Source of the DNA: DUQX01 sp050948825
GTDB taxonomy: Bacteria; Bacillota; Dethiobacteria; DTU022; UBA8154
DNA length: 64,000 nucleotides
NCBI GenBank assembly: GCA_050948825.1
Contig: JBMNEO010000004.1
Coordinates: forward strand, 4,748 to 68,747
Direction of reading: 5' to 3'
Each line of letters opens with the position of its first letter. Position 1 is the first letter of the stretch. The translations under genes were made by a program, and so were the position numbers. Shown in pieces: positions 1 through 7,655 of this stretch. The notes under the pieces were generated by a model. The model made no database searches. It had not been told where the DNA came from and saw only the letters and a program-made list of their open reading frames with translations.

Positions 1-239
1 AGGTTCCAGAAAACATCATTTACATCTGCCTTCCAACTGGTCATCCGCCCTAAGGCTTCGCCCGCCTCCCGGTGCACCAGGTAGAGCTTAATCAGTATGT
101 TTTGCGGGGAAAGGTCCACATTGTTAAGTATCTCGTAACAATAACGCCGACCAATGGCGCAACGTTTACGGCAGTAGTACATTGTCACAGTCTGACATTG
201 TAAAACCTTGGCTAAACTGATCGCCTGCTCCGGCGTCAT
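1..239 (-). CDS. Hypothetical protein, partial (runs off left edge)
   Basis: About 79 codons are visible before the window ends, so the C-terminus is missing. The start ATG at 239 follows a GGAGCAGGAG ribosome site placed almost directly in front of it. The protein begins MTPEQAISLAKVLQCQTV and is rich in Cys and Tyr (YYCRKRC). It resembles small uncharacterised proteins of clostridial mobile regions, but I cannot name a family. It lies upstream of other small regulators in a rearranged segment. Function unknown. Confidence 0.5.
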   Translation of the reverse strand, partial: MTPEQAISLAKVLQCQTVTMYYCRKRCAIGRRYCYEILNNVDLSPQNILIKLYLVHREAGEALGRMTSWKADVNDVFWN

Positions 240-259
240 CTCCTGCTCCCATGATACTG

Positions 260-493
260 TTAAGCGGAATCCTTACGGCGCTCTTTCTCCCCCCTTTGTC
301 CCAGCATATATTGAATGAAACGCTCCGTATGGATATAGTAGGACCAGCGCTTCATCTTAACTGCCGTGCCGAACGGAAACCGCCCTTGCTGCAGGGCAAG
401 TTGCAGAAAGCGGGGGGTAACGCCCATTATGGCTGCCGCTTCTTTGACAGTAATCCGGGAGGGTTTATTTTCTTGAAGTTCCTGGAGAGACAT
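260..493 (-). CDS. Small helix-turn-helix DNA-binding protein (excisionase-like)
   Basis: A 77-residue protein. The segment ITVKEAAAIMGVTPRFLQLA is a typical MerR/excisionase-type winged helix-turn-helix, followed by a basic, aromatic stretch (KMKRWSYYI) like the recognition wing. I chose ATG at 493 because TAAGGAGG sits 8 bases upstream; an in-frame upstream start would add 22 residues without a ribosome site. Such proteins act in excision of integrated elements or as small regulators, which fits the mobile-element debris around it. Exact partner unknown. Confidence 0.6.
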   Translation of the reverse strand: MSLQELQENKPSRITVKEAAAIMGVTPRFLQLALQQGRFPFGTAVKMKRWSYYIHTERFIQYMLGQRGEKERRKDSA

Positions 494-506
494 GAATCCT
501 ACCTCC

Positions 507-743
507 TTAGGCAGTTGATTTGGCTTTGCTGCTCTTGGCAGCTTCTTTTTGGCAAACATGTTTTACAAGAGGCGTAAAAAAAATATCGCTCACTTTTAAA
601 TCAAAATAATTGGCGATCGATAACATTAGCTCATCGGAAGGTCGCTTAACATGACCTTTTTCAACAGCGATAATAGTTTGCCTGGAAACACCTAAAGCAG
701 TAGCGAGCTTTTGCTGTGTTACATCTTTTTCTATCCCGCTTGC
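507..743 (-). pseudogene. XRE-family regulator lacking its 5' end
   Basis: The minus strand reads DVTQQKLATALGVSRQTIIA followed by VEKGHVKRPSDELMLSIANY, a Cro/cI-type helix-turn-helix close to short autonomous regulators of the YozG/Xre kind. There is no in-frame ATG, GTG or TTG before the HTH, and a TAA closes the frame at 744-746. The 5' end is therefore missing and is replaced by sequence of the oppositely oriented XRE gene at 746. The C-terminal tail (KHVCQKEAAKSSKAKSTA) overlaps the start region of the next gene downstream. Probably not translated. Confidence 0.6.
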
Positions 744-745
744 TT

Positions 746-1099
746 ATGGAATTACGAGGAAATAAAACTTTACGAGAAGTAGCCGAAAAGGCTGGAATTA
801 GCCATACCTATTTAGGAGTTCTGGAAAAAGGGATAGACCCGCGCAGTGGCAAGCAAATTAAACCGTCTACCGATACTTTAGAGCGTCTTGCTAAAGCCTA
901 TAAATATCCTTACGAAAAATTATTAAAAGCTGCCGGCTATTTATATAATGACGACAATAAATCCACCGACGCCGAACTGGAGGATTTTCTCCGCAATAGC
1001 AACGTAAAATTTAACGGCGCTCCCCTGGACGATGAAGACAAAGAGGATATCATTGGTTTCCTGAAGATGGTTTGGAAAAGGAAAAAGCAAAAGACATAA
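746..1099 (+). CDS. XRE-family transcriptional regulator, N-terminus probably truncated
   Basis: A helix-turn-helix of the lambda-repressor class is clear (KTLREVAEKAGISHTYLGVL), followed by an acidic C-terminal region ending FLKMVWKRKKQKT. Homologues usually have about eight more residues before MELRGNK; here those are replaced at a junction with the minus-strand XRE fragment, and ATG 746 has no convincing ribosome site. A GTG at 716 is in frame but lies within the other gene's sequence. In intact loci such regulators pair with the ImmA/IrrE peptidase encoded further downstream, here separated by a toxin-antitoxin pair. Confidence 0.6.
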   Translation: MELRGNKTLREVAEKAGISHTYLGVLEKGIDPRSGKQIKPSTDTLERLAKAYKYPYEKLLKAAGYLYNDDNKSTDAELEDFLRNSNVKFNGAPLDDEDKEDIIGFLKMVWKRKKQKT

Positions 1100-1136
1100 A
1101 GTAAATTGTATCGTTTTAATAAGAGGTGACCGGGCC

Positions 1137-1391
1137 ATGTCCCCTAAAGTTGAAAGACTATCTAAAGAGTTTGCCTTATTAACCCCTCAGGAGAAAACAG
1201 AATTTCTAAAAGGGGTAATCCCTTCTGCCCATGGTGAGTGGATAGAAATCGACGGTGAAATTCGTTTTCTTCCCTACGATGATGAACCATGGACCGAAAA
1301 CGACGAGACAGCCTGGGCTGAAGGTGTAAAGGATATTAAAAAGGGTTGCTGTAAATCCTGGGAACAGGTAAAGCAGGATCTGGAGCTATGA
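1137..1391 (+). CDS. Probable antitoxin of a RelE/ParE-type toxin-antitoxin pair
   Basis: An 84-residue acidic protein starting at ATG 1137 after AGAGGTGACC. It overlaps the next gene by an ATGA (1388-1391), the usual coupling of antitoxin and toxin. The C-terminal GCCKSWEQVKQDLEL resembles the toxin-wrapping tails of RelB-like proteins. The N-terminal part (LLTPQEKTEFLKGVIP) is not a classical ribbon-helix-helix that I recognise. The antitoxin call rests mainly on size, charge and coupling to the RelE-like frame. Confidence 0.6.
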   Translation: MSPKVERLSKEFALLTPQEKTEFLKGVIPSAHGEWIEIDGEIRFLPYDDEPWTENDETAWAEGVKDIKKGCCKSWEQVKQDLEL

Positions 1392-1638
1392 GGCTATTTG
1401 TTACCGAAAAAGCTCAAAAGGATCTGGCCAGGTTGGACAAGCAAACCCAGAACCGCATCAAGACGGCACTTGATAATATGGCCAAAGATATTAATACTGT
1501 GGATCTTTGCAAGCTTAAGGGTTCAGCTGATGGGTGGCGGCTTAGGGTAGGAGATTAAGGGTTCTCCTGCTCTACTCCGGGGAAGAGGCAACAGTTTATG
1601 CTTTACGGATAAAACACAGAAAAGATGCCTACAATTAA
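1388..1638 (+). pseudogene. RelE/ParE-family toxin, frameshifted
   Basis: Translation from ATG 1388 gives MRLFVTEKAQKDLARLDKQT, then LKGSADGWRLRVGD, the standard RelE/ParE fold sequence up to the third strand, and then hits TAA at 1556-1558. Moving one base forward restores the rest of the family (RVLLLYSGEEATVYALRIKH, RKDAYN, stop at 1636-1638). A single base, most simply a C in GATTACAGG, has been lost. RelE-type toxins cleave mRNA on the ribosome; this copy should be inactive unless the base is an assembly error. Confidence 0.75.
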
Positions 1639-1756
1639 ATAAGCCCTAAACACAATTTGACTGAAATAAAAACTACCGCTAAATTTTTCTAAATGAGGTA
1701 GTTTTTCTGCTTTATATGGTTTTCGACAAATAAATACAAATACCGACGGGTGACCG

Positions 1757-2230
1757 ATGAGCCACATAAAAACTTCTGTCAGCAGCCTTATAAAAAAATA
1801 CAAAACCAGGTGCCCGTACGAACTGGCCGAACACCTGGGAATAGAGATATTCGAATATGCTTTTCGGAAAATCAGGGGGCTTATTTTCTACCTGGGAGAA
1901 AGAAAAATTCTTGGTGTTAAAGCTAACCTGCCGGAACACGAAAAACGGGCCATAATTGCTCATGAAATCGGCCATGAAGAGCTGCACCCTGCAAATGTAG
2001 GTTACTTTTTTATCAAAGAACATACTAATTTTGTCCCGGGCCGCTATGAACGCGAAGCAGACCTCTTCGCTGCTATGCTCCTGGTGGACGAGCCTCCGGA
2101 ATACGGGGAAACAGTTGAAAAGTATGCAGCCAGAAGCATGGTACCACCTAACTTAGGTATTATTTCATTTAATTTATTGAAATGGTTTTCTGCAGCCACG
2201 ATAGTAATCGTGTCAAATACATTATTGTAG
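1757..2230 (+). CDS. ImmA/IrrE-type metallopeptidase with foreign C-terminus
   Basis: Residues 1-130 form an ImmA/IrrE (DUF955/COG2856) peptidase with the zinc motif HEIGH (in RAIIAHEIGHEELHP) and the downstream glutamate region YEREADLFAAMLL. Such peptidases cut partner XRE repressors to switch on mobile elements. After about codon 130 the frame runs antisense into a fragment of an sce7726-type gene, so the last 27 residues are not native. The metal site is intact, so activity is possible but the C-terminal helix bundle is lost. The start ATG follows GGGTGACCG. Confidence 0.7.
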   Translation: MSHIKTSVSSLIKKYKTRCPYELAEHLGIEIFEYAFRKIRGLIFYLGERKILGVKANLPEHEKRAIIAHEIGHEELHPANVGYFFIKEHTNFVPGRYEREADLFAAMLLVDEPPEYGETVEKYAARSMVPPNLGIISFNLLKWFSAATIVIVSNTLL

Positions 2231-2349
2231 AGCTCAACCTGGGAAGGTAGTCTTTCTAAATTATCTTGTTCACTTTTTATTTCAAAACCATGTATTTTGC
2301 CATTAATCACGGCAATGTCAATTCTAGCACAACCAGAACAAACATCCAT
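2150..2349 (-). pseudogene. sce7726-family protein fragment
   Basis: The minus strand encodes ARIDIAVINGKIHGFEIKSE, then DNLERLPSQVELYNNVFDTI and AENHFNKLNEIIPK. This is the core of sce7726-family proteins, which look like restriction-endonuclease-fold proteins (conserved D and ExK: RIDIAVINGxxxGFEIK). Both ends are missing: the 3' end stops at the junction with the ImmA gene near 2150 and nothing upstream of 2349 matches. The remnant is part of the broken defence or mobile segment. From 2350 to 2627 I see no gene. Confidence 0.6.
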
Positions 2350-2627
2350 TTTATGTACAATAACAGTACAAAGACGAAGACTTCCAGCTCTTCCTTGCCT
2401 CCTGGACGGTGACCGCTTTGAAGGCCAATTTGAAATAATTCATCATCACTAGATGCTTGTAATTCTTCATCTAACACGGTTTCTGCGTTATAATTATAGC
2501 AAAATAATGGAATGGTTTCTATAGGAAGGGCATGTTGTGTTATTATATACAAATGATACACTTAAAGCCGTAATATGCTAAAATAGCAGTAAGCAAAATA
2601 GGACAATAATGAGAGGGAAACAAAGGC

Positions 2628-2949
2628 ATGAACAAAAAGAAACTAATCGAGGTAGCCCTGCCGCTCGATGCTATCAACAAGGCCTCGGCCCGGGAGAAAT
2701 CCATCCGCCACGGGCATCCGAGCACATTGCATCTTTGGTGGGCGAGGCGTCCCCTGGCCGCGGCAAGGGCCGTAATCTTTGCTCAAATGGTGGACGACCC
2801 TTCAACCTATGTGGATGTATTGCGCAGCGATGCCAGCGGCGGCGCAAGGCTGAATCGGTCCAGATGGCGCGCCGGACAATGTAGTGCGGGCCATCACCGA
2901 GAATAGCCAAACCCTTAAATTTACCAGCCACGGTTTTGAAAATGAGTAA
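2628..2949 (+). pseudogene. DUF1156 DNA-methyltransferase remnant with internal deletion
   Basis: The first 60 codons (KKLIEVALPLDAINKASARE, KSIRHGHPSTLHLWWARRPL, AAARAVIFAQMVDDPSTYVD) are the highly conserved N-terminus of DUF1156 proteins, very large adenine-specific methyltransferases found in anti-phage islands with DUF499 ATPases and DUF3780 proteins. After VLRSDA the frame is lost. A different frame ending at 2949 (DNVVRAITENSQTLKF then TSHGFENE) looks like the C-terminal tail of another large protein, possibly the DUF499 ATPase; that assignment is weak. Several kilobases appear to have been deleted between the two. Confidence 0.65.
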
Positions 2950-2976
2950 GAACTAATCGGTAGTTATATCCCCCCG

Positions 2977-3040
2977 TGTGATTTGGATGCTTTCTTTGCC
3001 TCCGTGGAGCAGCGGGACAACCTAGAGCTTAAAGAAGGCG
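2977..3040 (+). pseudogene. Fragment duplicating the dinB N-terminus
   Basis: Sixty bases read CDLDAFFASVEQRDNLELK, nearly identical in DNA to the dinB start at 4627-4685, where the protein reads CDLDAFFASVEQLDNPELK. It contains the metal-binding aspartate and steric-gate region of Y-family polymerases but no start codon and no downstream domain. It lies in direct orientation 1.65 kb before the intact gene, directly after the defence remnant. Confidence 0.7.
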
Positions 3041-3108
3041 GGCGGCATAAAAATATTTCTTATTGTTAATTGATATGGGATGAAGGCGATAGGAAAGGAG
3101 ATAAAGCA

Positions 3109-4296
3109 ATGGGCGCAAAAAGCCTTCTGAAGATACAAGAGGAAATAGTGAGGTGGCGAAGGGACCTCCACCGGATTCCCGAGCTCTCCTTTGATCTTCA
3201 ACGTACATCACAGTACCTCAGGCAGCAGCTGGATAAAATGAAGATACCATGGAAATTATGTGCAAAAACGGGCATTGTGGCTCTGATTCAAGGAGGAAGC
3301 CCCGGCCCGACTGTTGCCCTGCGCGCGGATATGGATGCCCTGGAGATCAGGGAGGAAACAGGGCTGCCTTTTGCCGCCGAGGGCAGCTGCATGCATGCCT
3401 GCGGGCACGATGCCCATATGGCTATGCTCCTGGGAGCGGCAAAGACAATACAGGCGCACAGGGATAAATTAAAGGGGAATGTTAAGCTTATTTTCCAGCC
3501 GGCAGAGGAGGCGGAGGGCGGAGCCGAACCTATGATACGCGAGGGCTGCCTGGAAAACCCGCGGGTTGATGCAATCCTGGGGCTGCATATCGGCCACCTT
3601 TTCCCTGAAGTGTGCCTGGGACAGCTGGGGGTAAGCTACGGGCCTGTTATGGCCGCCTCATCCATCTTTTCGGTAGTAGTAAAAGGGAAAAGCGCCCATG
3701 TAGGCACTCCCCATACAGGGGTGGACGCCCTGGCCGCAGCTGCGGAAATGGTTCTTTCGCTGCAAAAAATTATAAACCGGGAGTTGGAGCCGGGGACCTC
3801 CGCCGCTGTAACCGTAACCCGGATAAACGGCGGGAAGGTGTTAAATACCGTCTGCGATGAGGTTACTTTTGCCGGTGACATCAGGACGGTCTGCAAAGAT
3901 GACAGGCACTTTATTAAGCAGCGCATCGTCGAACTTTGTCAGGGCATTTCAGCAGTGAACCGGGCTGCCGTAAGAGTCGATTTTTTAGCAGACTTCCCCG
4001 CCGTTGAAAACGATGAAACCTTTACAAAGGAATTTGTGCGCTCCGCTACCAAAATTGTGGGGAAGCAAAACATCGTGGAAATAAAAAAGCCTTCCCTGGG
4101 CAATGATGACATGGCTTATTTTTTAGAAAAGATTCCTGGCACATATTTCTTTCTGGGTTCTTATAACCCGGAAAAAGGCCCGCTGTACCCGCACCACCAC
4201 CCCAAATTTGACCTGGATGAAAGCGTCCTCTGGATCGGCTCCTCTGTTTTTATCCGGGCGGTTTTCGATTATCTAGAAAGGCAGGCGAAAGTATAG
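3109..4296 (+). CDS. M20-family amidohydrolase (N-acyl-amino-acid / hippurate hydrolase type)
   Basis: A 395-residue metal-dependent amidohydrolase of the M20D group, which removes acyl groups from N-acyl amino acids (hippurate, N-acetyl amino acids, IAA conjugates). Visible motifs: ALRADMDALEIREETGLPFA, MHACGHDAHMAMLLGAA, FQPAEEAEGGAEPM (catalytic Glu pair), LGLHIGHLFPEV and a C-terminal YPHHHPKFDLDE histidine motif. The start ATG 3109 is chosen because GGAAAGGAG lies 8 bases upstream; a TTG at 3070 lacks a site. It stands alone between a deletion scar and dinB. Hippurate hydrolysis would feed benzoate to the ligase at 40.8 kb, but that link is inference. Confidence 0.88.
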   Translation: MGAKSLLKIQEEIVRWRRDLHRIPELSFDLQRTSQYLRQQLDKMKIPWKLCAKTGIVALIQGGSPGPTVALRADMDALEIREETGLPFAAEGSCMHACGHDAHMAMLLGAAKTIQAHRDKLKGNVKLIFQPAEEAEGGAEPMIREGCLENPRVDAILGLHIGHLFPEVCLGQLGVSYGPVMAASSIFSVVVKGKSAHVGTPHTGVDALAAAAEMVLSLQKIINRELEPGTSAAVTVTRINGGKVLNTVCDEVTFAGDIRTVCKDDRHFIKQRIVELCQGISAVNRAAVRVDFLADFPAVENDETFTKEFVRSATKIVGKQNIVEIKKPSLGNDDMAYFLEKIPGTYFFLGSYNPEKGPLYPHHHPKFDLDESVLWIGSSVFIRAVFDYLERQAKV

Positions 4297-4603
4297 GTGG
4301 ATCGGATGAAATGGGATGAAGCAAAGAAAATAATTCAGCAAAAAATAGTGCAGGGATGCTTGTTCTCGATTAGGATGAGTTGAAGGAAGTTATAACTAAT
4401 AACCGAATTGGTATATTGGGCAATTTTATACAGAAAGATTAGCAATTAACTAATTTACAACGAAGGATTAAATAAAAATTGACTGGATTAATATTTGTGG
4501 GTTAATAAAGAGCAACGAAACATGGTGTAACTTATGCGACATGTAACCGCTGCTATTTTAATAAATACAACATTTTATGAGTGGTTTTTGAGGGGATGCT
4601 TTT
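4297..4603. other. Intergenic region without a recognised gene
   Basis: An AT-rich spacer between the amidohydrolase and dinB. A 26-codon frame beginning at ATG 4306 shows no known family and no good ribosome site. No terminator hairpin or LexA-type operator (consensus GAACNNNNGTTC-like) was evident before dinB. Confidence 0.4.
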
Positions 4604-5770
4604 ATGAAACAGGAGATCCTCCTGTGCGACCTTGATGCTTTCTTTGCCTCCGTGGAGCAGCTGGACAACCCGGAGCTTAAAGGTAAGCCCGTCGTCGTAG
4701 GCGGCGATCCCGACTCCCGGGGCGTTGTCTCCACCTGCTCCTACGAGGCCAGGCAGTACGGGGTAAGGTCTGCCATGCCGATGAAAAAGGCCCTGGGACT
4801 CTGCCCCGAAGCGATAGTCCTGCCTGTAAACATGACCAGGTATAAAGAAGTATCGGAGCAGGTAATAGAGATATTCGACAGGTTTACCCCCGACATCGAG
4901 CAGGTCTCCATCGACGAAGCATACCTTGCCGTAAGAGCAGGTACCGGCCTGGAGGCAGCCCGGAAGATCCGCTCTGCAGCCCGGGAGGGGCTGGGCCTGC
5001 CGCTGAGCATTGGGGTCTCCATCAACAAGCTCCTGGCCAAAATCGCCTGCTCCCTGGCCAAGCCGGACGGTATCAGGGCTCTTTATCCTGAAGATGTGGA
5101 GAAGGTTTTATGGCCGCTTCCCGTAAGGTTCCTGCCGGGTGTGGGGCCTGTAACAGAGCAGAAGCTGAATACCTTCGGCATAAAAACTGTGGGCGAACTG
5201 GCATCTTTCCCGCTGGAGGCCTTGAAAAGCATTACCGGCAGCCCGGACGCAGCCGCAGAGCTCAAAGAATATGCCTTTGGCCGGGACAGCAGAAAGCTGG
5301 AGCTTAATGCCGGGCGCAAATCGGTATCGGAGGAGATCACTTTTCCGCAGGATATCCACGAAAAGGATTATATCCTGACCGTCCTCTTCGACCTGGCTTC
5401 GGAGGTCGGCTACCGCCTGCGCTCAAAAGGGCTTAAAGCCAGGACCGTCGGCCTGAAGCTTAAGTTTCCCGATTTGAGCATAAAAACAAGGTCCCTCACC
5501 CTGTCTGAGGCCACGGCCAGCGATAAAAAAATCTTTGGGGCAGCCACCGACCTTTTCATCCGCTGCTGCGGAAACCCTCCCTGGCGCCTGGTTGGTATCA
5601 GGGCTTCGGGGCTGGAGAGGGGAAGCCAGCTCACCTTGATATCCAGCGGGGATCCGAGGGAAGAAAAAATCACCCCGGTTCTGGATATGCTGCGGCGCAG
5701 GTACGGCCGGAAAGCGGTCTTTAAAGGCAGAAGGCTGCTTTTATTGAGGAAAAATAATTTTAAGCTGTAA
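4604..5770 (+). CDS. dinB: DNA polymerase IV (Y-family translesion polymerase)
   Basis: 388 residues, normal for the family. It copies damaged DNA with low fidelity. Catalytic elements are present: CDLDAFFASVEQ (first metal-binding Asp and steric-gate FF), YEARQYGVRSAMPMKKA (incoming-nucleotide contacts) and SIDEAYLAV (catalytic Asp-Glu), then the thumb helix-hairpin-helix LPGVGPVTEQKLNTFGIKTV and the little-finger domain from about residue 235. The C-terminus ends RKNNFKL, so a clear beta-clamp QLxLF motif is not seen. The start ATG follows GAGGGG. A 60-base piece of its N-terminus is duplicated at 2977. Confidence 0.93.
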   Translation: MKQEILLCDLDAFFASVEQLDNPELKGKPVVVGGDPDSRGVVSTCSYEARQYGVRSAMPMKKALGLCPEAIVLPVNMTRYKEVSEQVIEIFDRFTPDIEQVSIDEAYLAVRAGTGLEAARKIRSAAREGLGLPLSIGVSINKLLAKIACSLAKPDGIRALYPEDVEKVLWPLPVRFLPGVGPVTEQKLNTFGIKTVGELASFPLEALKSITGSPDAAAELKEYAFGRDSRKLELNAGRKSVSEEITFPQDIHEKDYILTVLFDLASEVGYRLRSKGLKARTVGLKLKFPDLSIKTRSLTLSEATASDKKIFGAATDLFIRCCGNPPWRLVGIRASGLERGSQLTLISSGDPREEKITPVLDMLRRRYGRKAVFKGRRLLLLRKNNFKL

Positions 5771-5811
5771 CTGACATTTTTACAGCCGGCGTTAGCATTT
5801 ATCCGGTTCGG

Positions 5812-6010
5812 TTAATCAGCATCCTTCCGGATGATTACGGCAGCTTCCGCCCTTGTTATGTTTTCTTTTGGCTTGAGCGCATTATTGTATCCTTGTGTTA
5901 TCCCGTTTTCATACATGAAGCATATGGGATCCTTGCCCAGGCCGGTAGCATATTGCTATCGGCATACTTTTCCGGATAGACATTGGCATTATCTACAGTT
6001 ATATCGGATT
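5812..6010 (-). pseudogene. S-layer homology (SLH) domain remnant
   Basis: Minus-strand translation gives NANVYPEKYADSNMLPAWAR then IPYAS, and after a one-base frame change MYENGITQGYNNALKPKEN followed by ITRAEAAVIIRK and a stop at 5812-5814. This is one full SLH repeat with its hallmark ITRAEAA motif at the usual C-terminal position of a surface protein. It has no start, no preceding domains and a frameshift, so it is a leftover of a larger exported protein anchored to cell-wall polymer. The rest of 5771-6227 shows no gene. Confidence 0.65.
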
Positions 6011-6227
6011 TTGACTGTATTTATAATAATTTAAACAAAGGTTGTTTTTTTTGATGAGGAGATGTAATATTAAAATAATACGGGCAATTTTAAACAGAGG
6101 TAATTTTATTGAATAAGGGGGGGGTAATAAGAGGGGATGATGTCCGAATCATGTGAAACAATTCACCATTAGACATTTCCATTTACAAAGAAAAGCCTGA
6201 GTTATAGAAAGGAGAACGTAGCTGATT

Positions 6228-7481
6228 ATGAAAACGGAAAGCACTTTAAGCAGCTCAGTTCAAGTAAAAGAAAAAATGAACAAGGGATGGCAAGTGACTT
6301 TTGCGGGAATGGGGATCAATCTTGCTCTGGGCATTCTTTATTCCTGGAGCATTATAGCGCAGTACTTAAAAGATGTTATGGGGTGGACAGCAATAAGCTC
6401 ACAGATTCCATACATGATCGCCTGCGGTATTTTTGCCATTTTAATGGTTCCTGGCGGGCGAATGCAGGATAAGCTTGGGCCCCGGGTAGTGATCATAGCT
6501 TCGGCCATTTTTGCAGGAGTTGGGTTAATAGGTTCCTCTTTCTTTTTAAGTATTACAGGACTTGCTATTTTTTTTGGGGTTTTTTTCGGCACGGCGATGG
6601 GGTTGGGTTATTCCTCAACTACTCCCCCGGCCATTAAGTGGTTTGGTGTTCAACAAAGAGGATTGGTAACCGGGCTGGTAGTCAGCGGTTTTGGCCTGGC
6701 TTCTGTTTACGCTGCTCCACTTTCAAGCTCATTACTCTCCTCTATGGGAATGTCCACAACGTTTATGATTCTCGGTATAGCTTTTATGGTAATAATTCTG
6801 GTGCTGGTTCAGTTTGTCAGCAATCCTCCTGATAATTATATTCCGGAGGGAACAAATTCTGTCACTATTAAAAAAAAGGAACAAGATAGCTCCGGCCAGG
6901 AATTTGAATGGTACGAAATGATTAGAAGACCGCAATTTTATATTATTTGGTTTATGTTTTGTTTTGGGGCTCTGGCAGGTTTAATGGTAATCGGGCAGCT
7001 TTCCAGTATCGCCCTTGAGCAAGCGAACTTATCTCTCGGTTTTCTACTGGTTGCCGTTCTTGCTATTTTTAATGCCGGTGGAAGAATCCTCGGAGGGGTA
7101 ATGTTCGATAAAATAGGCAGAACCAGTACATTATTAATAATTTTTACACTTCAGGCCGTTAATTTCTTATTTTTTAGCACTTACAACACCCTTATATTAC
7201 TGTTAATTGGAACTATCGTTGCAGGTTTTTGTTACGGGGCATGCCTTTCCGTATTTCCGGCCATGACAGCAGGTCTTTTTGGTGTCAAAAATTTAGGAGT
7301 AAATTATGGCCTGGTTTTTGTCGCCTGGGGTGCAGGCGGGGTATTTGGAGGGCTTATCGGCGGCCTTGTGCGTGACCTGACCGGAACGTATTTTTCTGCA
7401 TATCTCATCGCTGCTTTGCTCTGTATCGCCGGTATAGTATTGACATTTTTCATCAAAACACCCAAAAGGCAGGCTGTTTAA
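6228..7481 (+). CDS. MFS transporter, oxalate/formate antiporter (OxlT-like) family
   Basis: 417 residues with twelve hydrophobic segments and a short charged loop in the middle (about residues 200-225, IKKKEQDSSGQ). The N-terminal GMGINLALGILYSWSII and the repeated glycine-rich FFGTAMGLGYSSTTPPAIKW are typical of the oxalate:formate antiporter family, which also includes monocarboxylate carriers, so the substrate is probably a small carboxylate but cannot be fixed. The start ATG follows AAAGGAG with a 10-base spacer. Monocistronic; followed by a promoterless-looking 150-base gap before mreB. Confidence 0.85.
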   Translation: MKTESTLSSSVQVKEKMNKGWQVTFAGMGINLALGILYSWSIIAQYLKDVMGWTAISSQIPYMIACGIFAILMVPGGRMQDKLGPRVVIIASAIFAGVGLIGSSFFLSITGLAIFFGVFFGTAMGLGYSSTTPPAIKWFGVQQRGLVTGLVVSGFGLASVYAAPLSSSLLSSMGMSTTFMILGIAFMVIILVLVQFVSNPPDNYIPEGTNSVTIKKKEQDSSGQEFEWYEMIRRPQFYIIWFMFCFGALAGLMVIGQLSSIALEQANLSLGFLLVAVLAIFNAGGRILGGVMFDKIGRTSTLLIIFTLQAVNFLFFSTYNTLILLLIGTIVAGFCYGACLSVFPAMTAGLFGVKNLGVNYGLVFVAWGAGGVFGGLIGGLVRDLTGTYFSAYLIAALLCIAGIVLTFFIKTPKRQAV

Positions 7482-7655
7482 CCTGTAACAGATCTTTTGC
7501 AGTATTTTTGGCAATTGGGAACCACCAAGGTTTTATTGATAAAGTAGAGATCCCTTATATTGCAGGTTATGGTAGTATTTACTTGTTGCTTCCAGTTGCA
7601 CGGATGGTATAATTTTGATTAAAAGGAAGTGTTATTGAAGGGAAGAAAATCCTTT

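Noticed and set aside
1556..1558. In-frame stop in the RelE-like gene as possible recoding
   Set aside because: The stop is TAA and the downstream family sequence is in another frame, so it is a simple one-base loss, not selenocysteine or pyrrolysine.
2307..2561. 84-codon minus-strand frame ending in a hydrophobic stretch
   Set aside because: No ribosome site or recognisable motif; its end overlaps the sce7726 fragment in another frame.
5831..6034. Plus-strand 67-codon hydrophobic frame
   Set aside because: It is the antisense of the SLH remnant.
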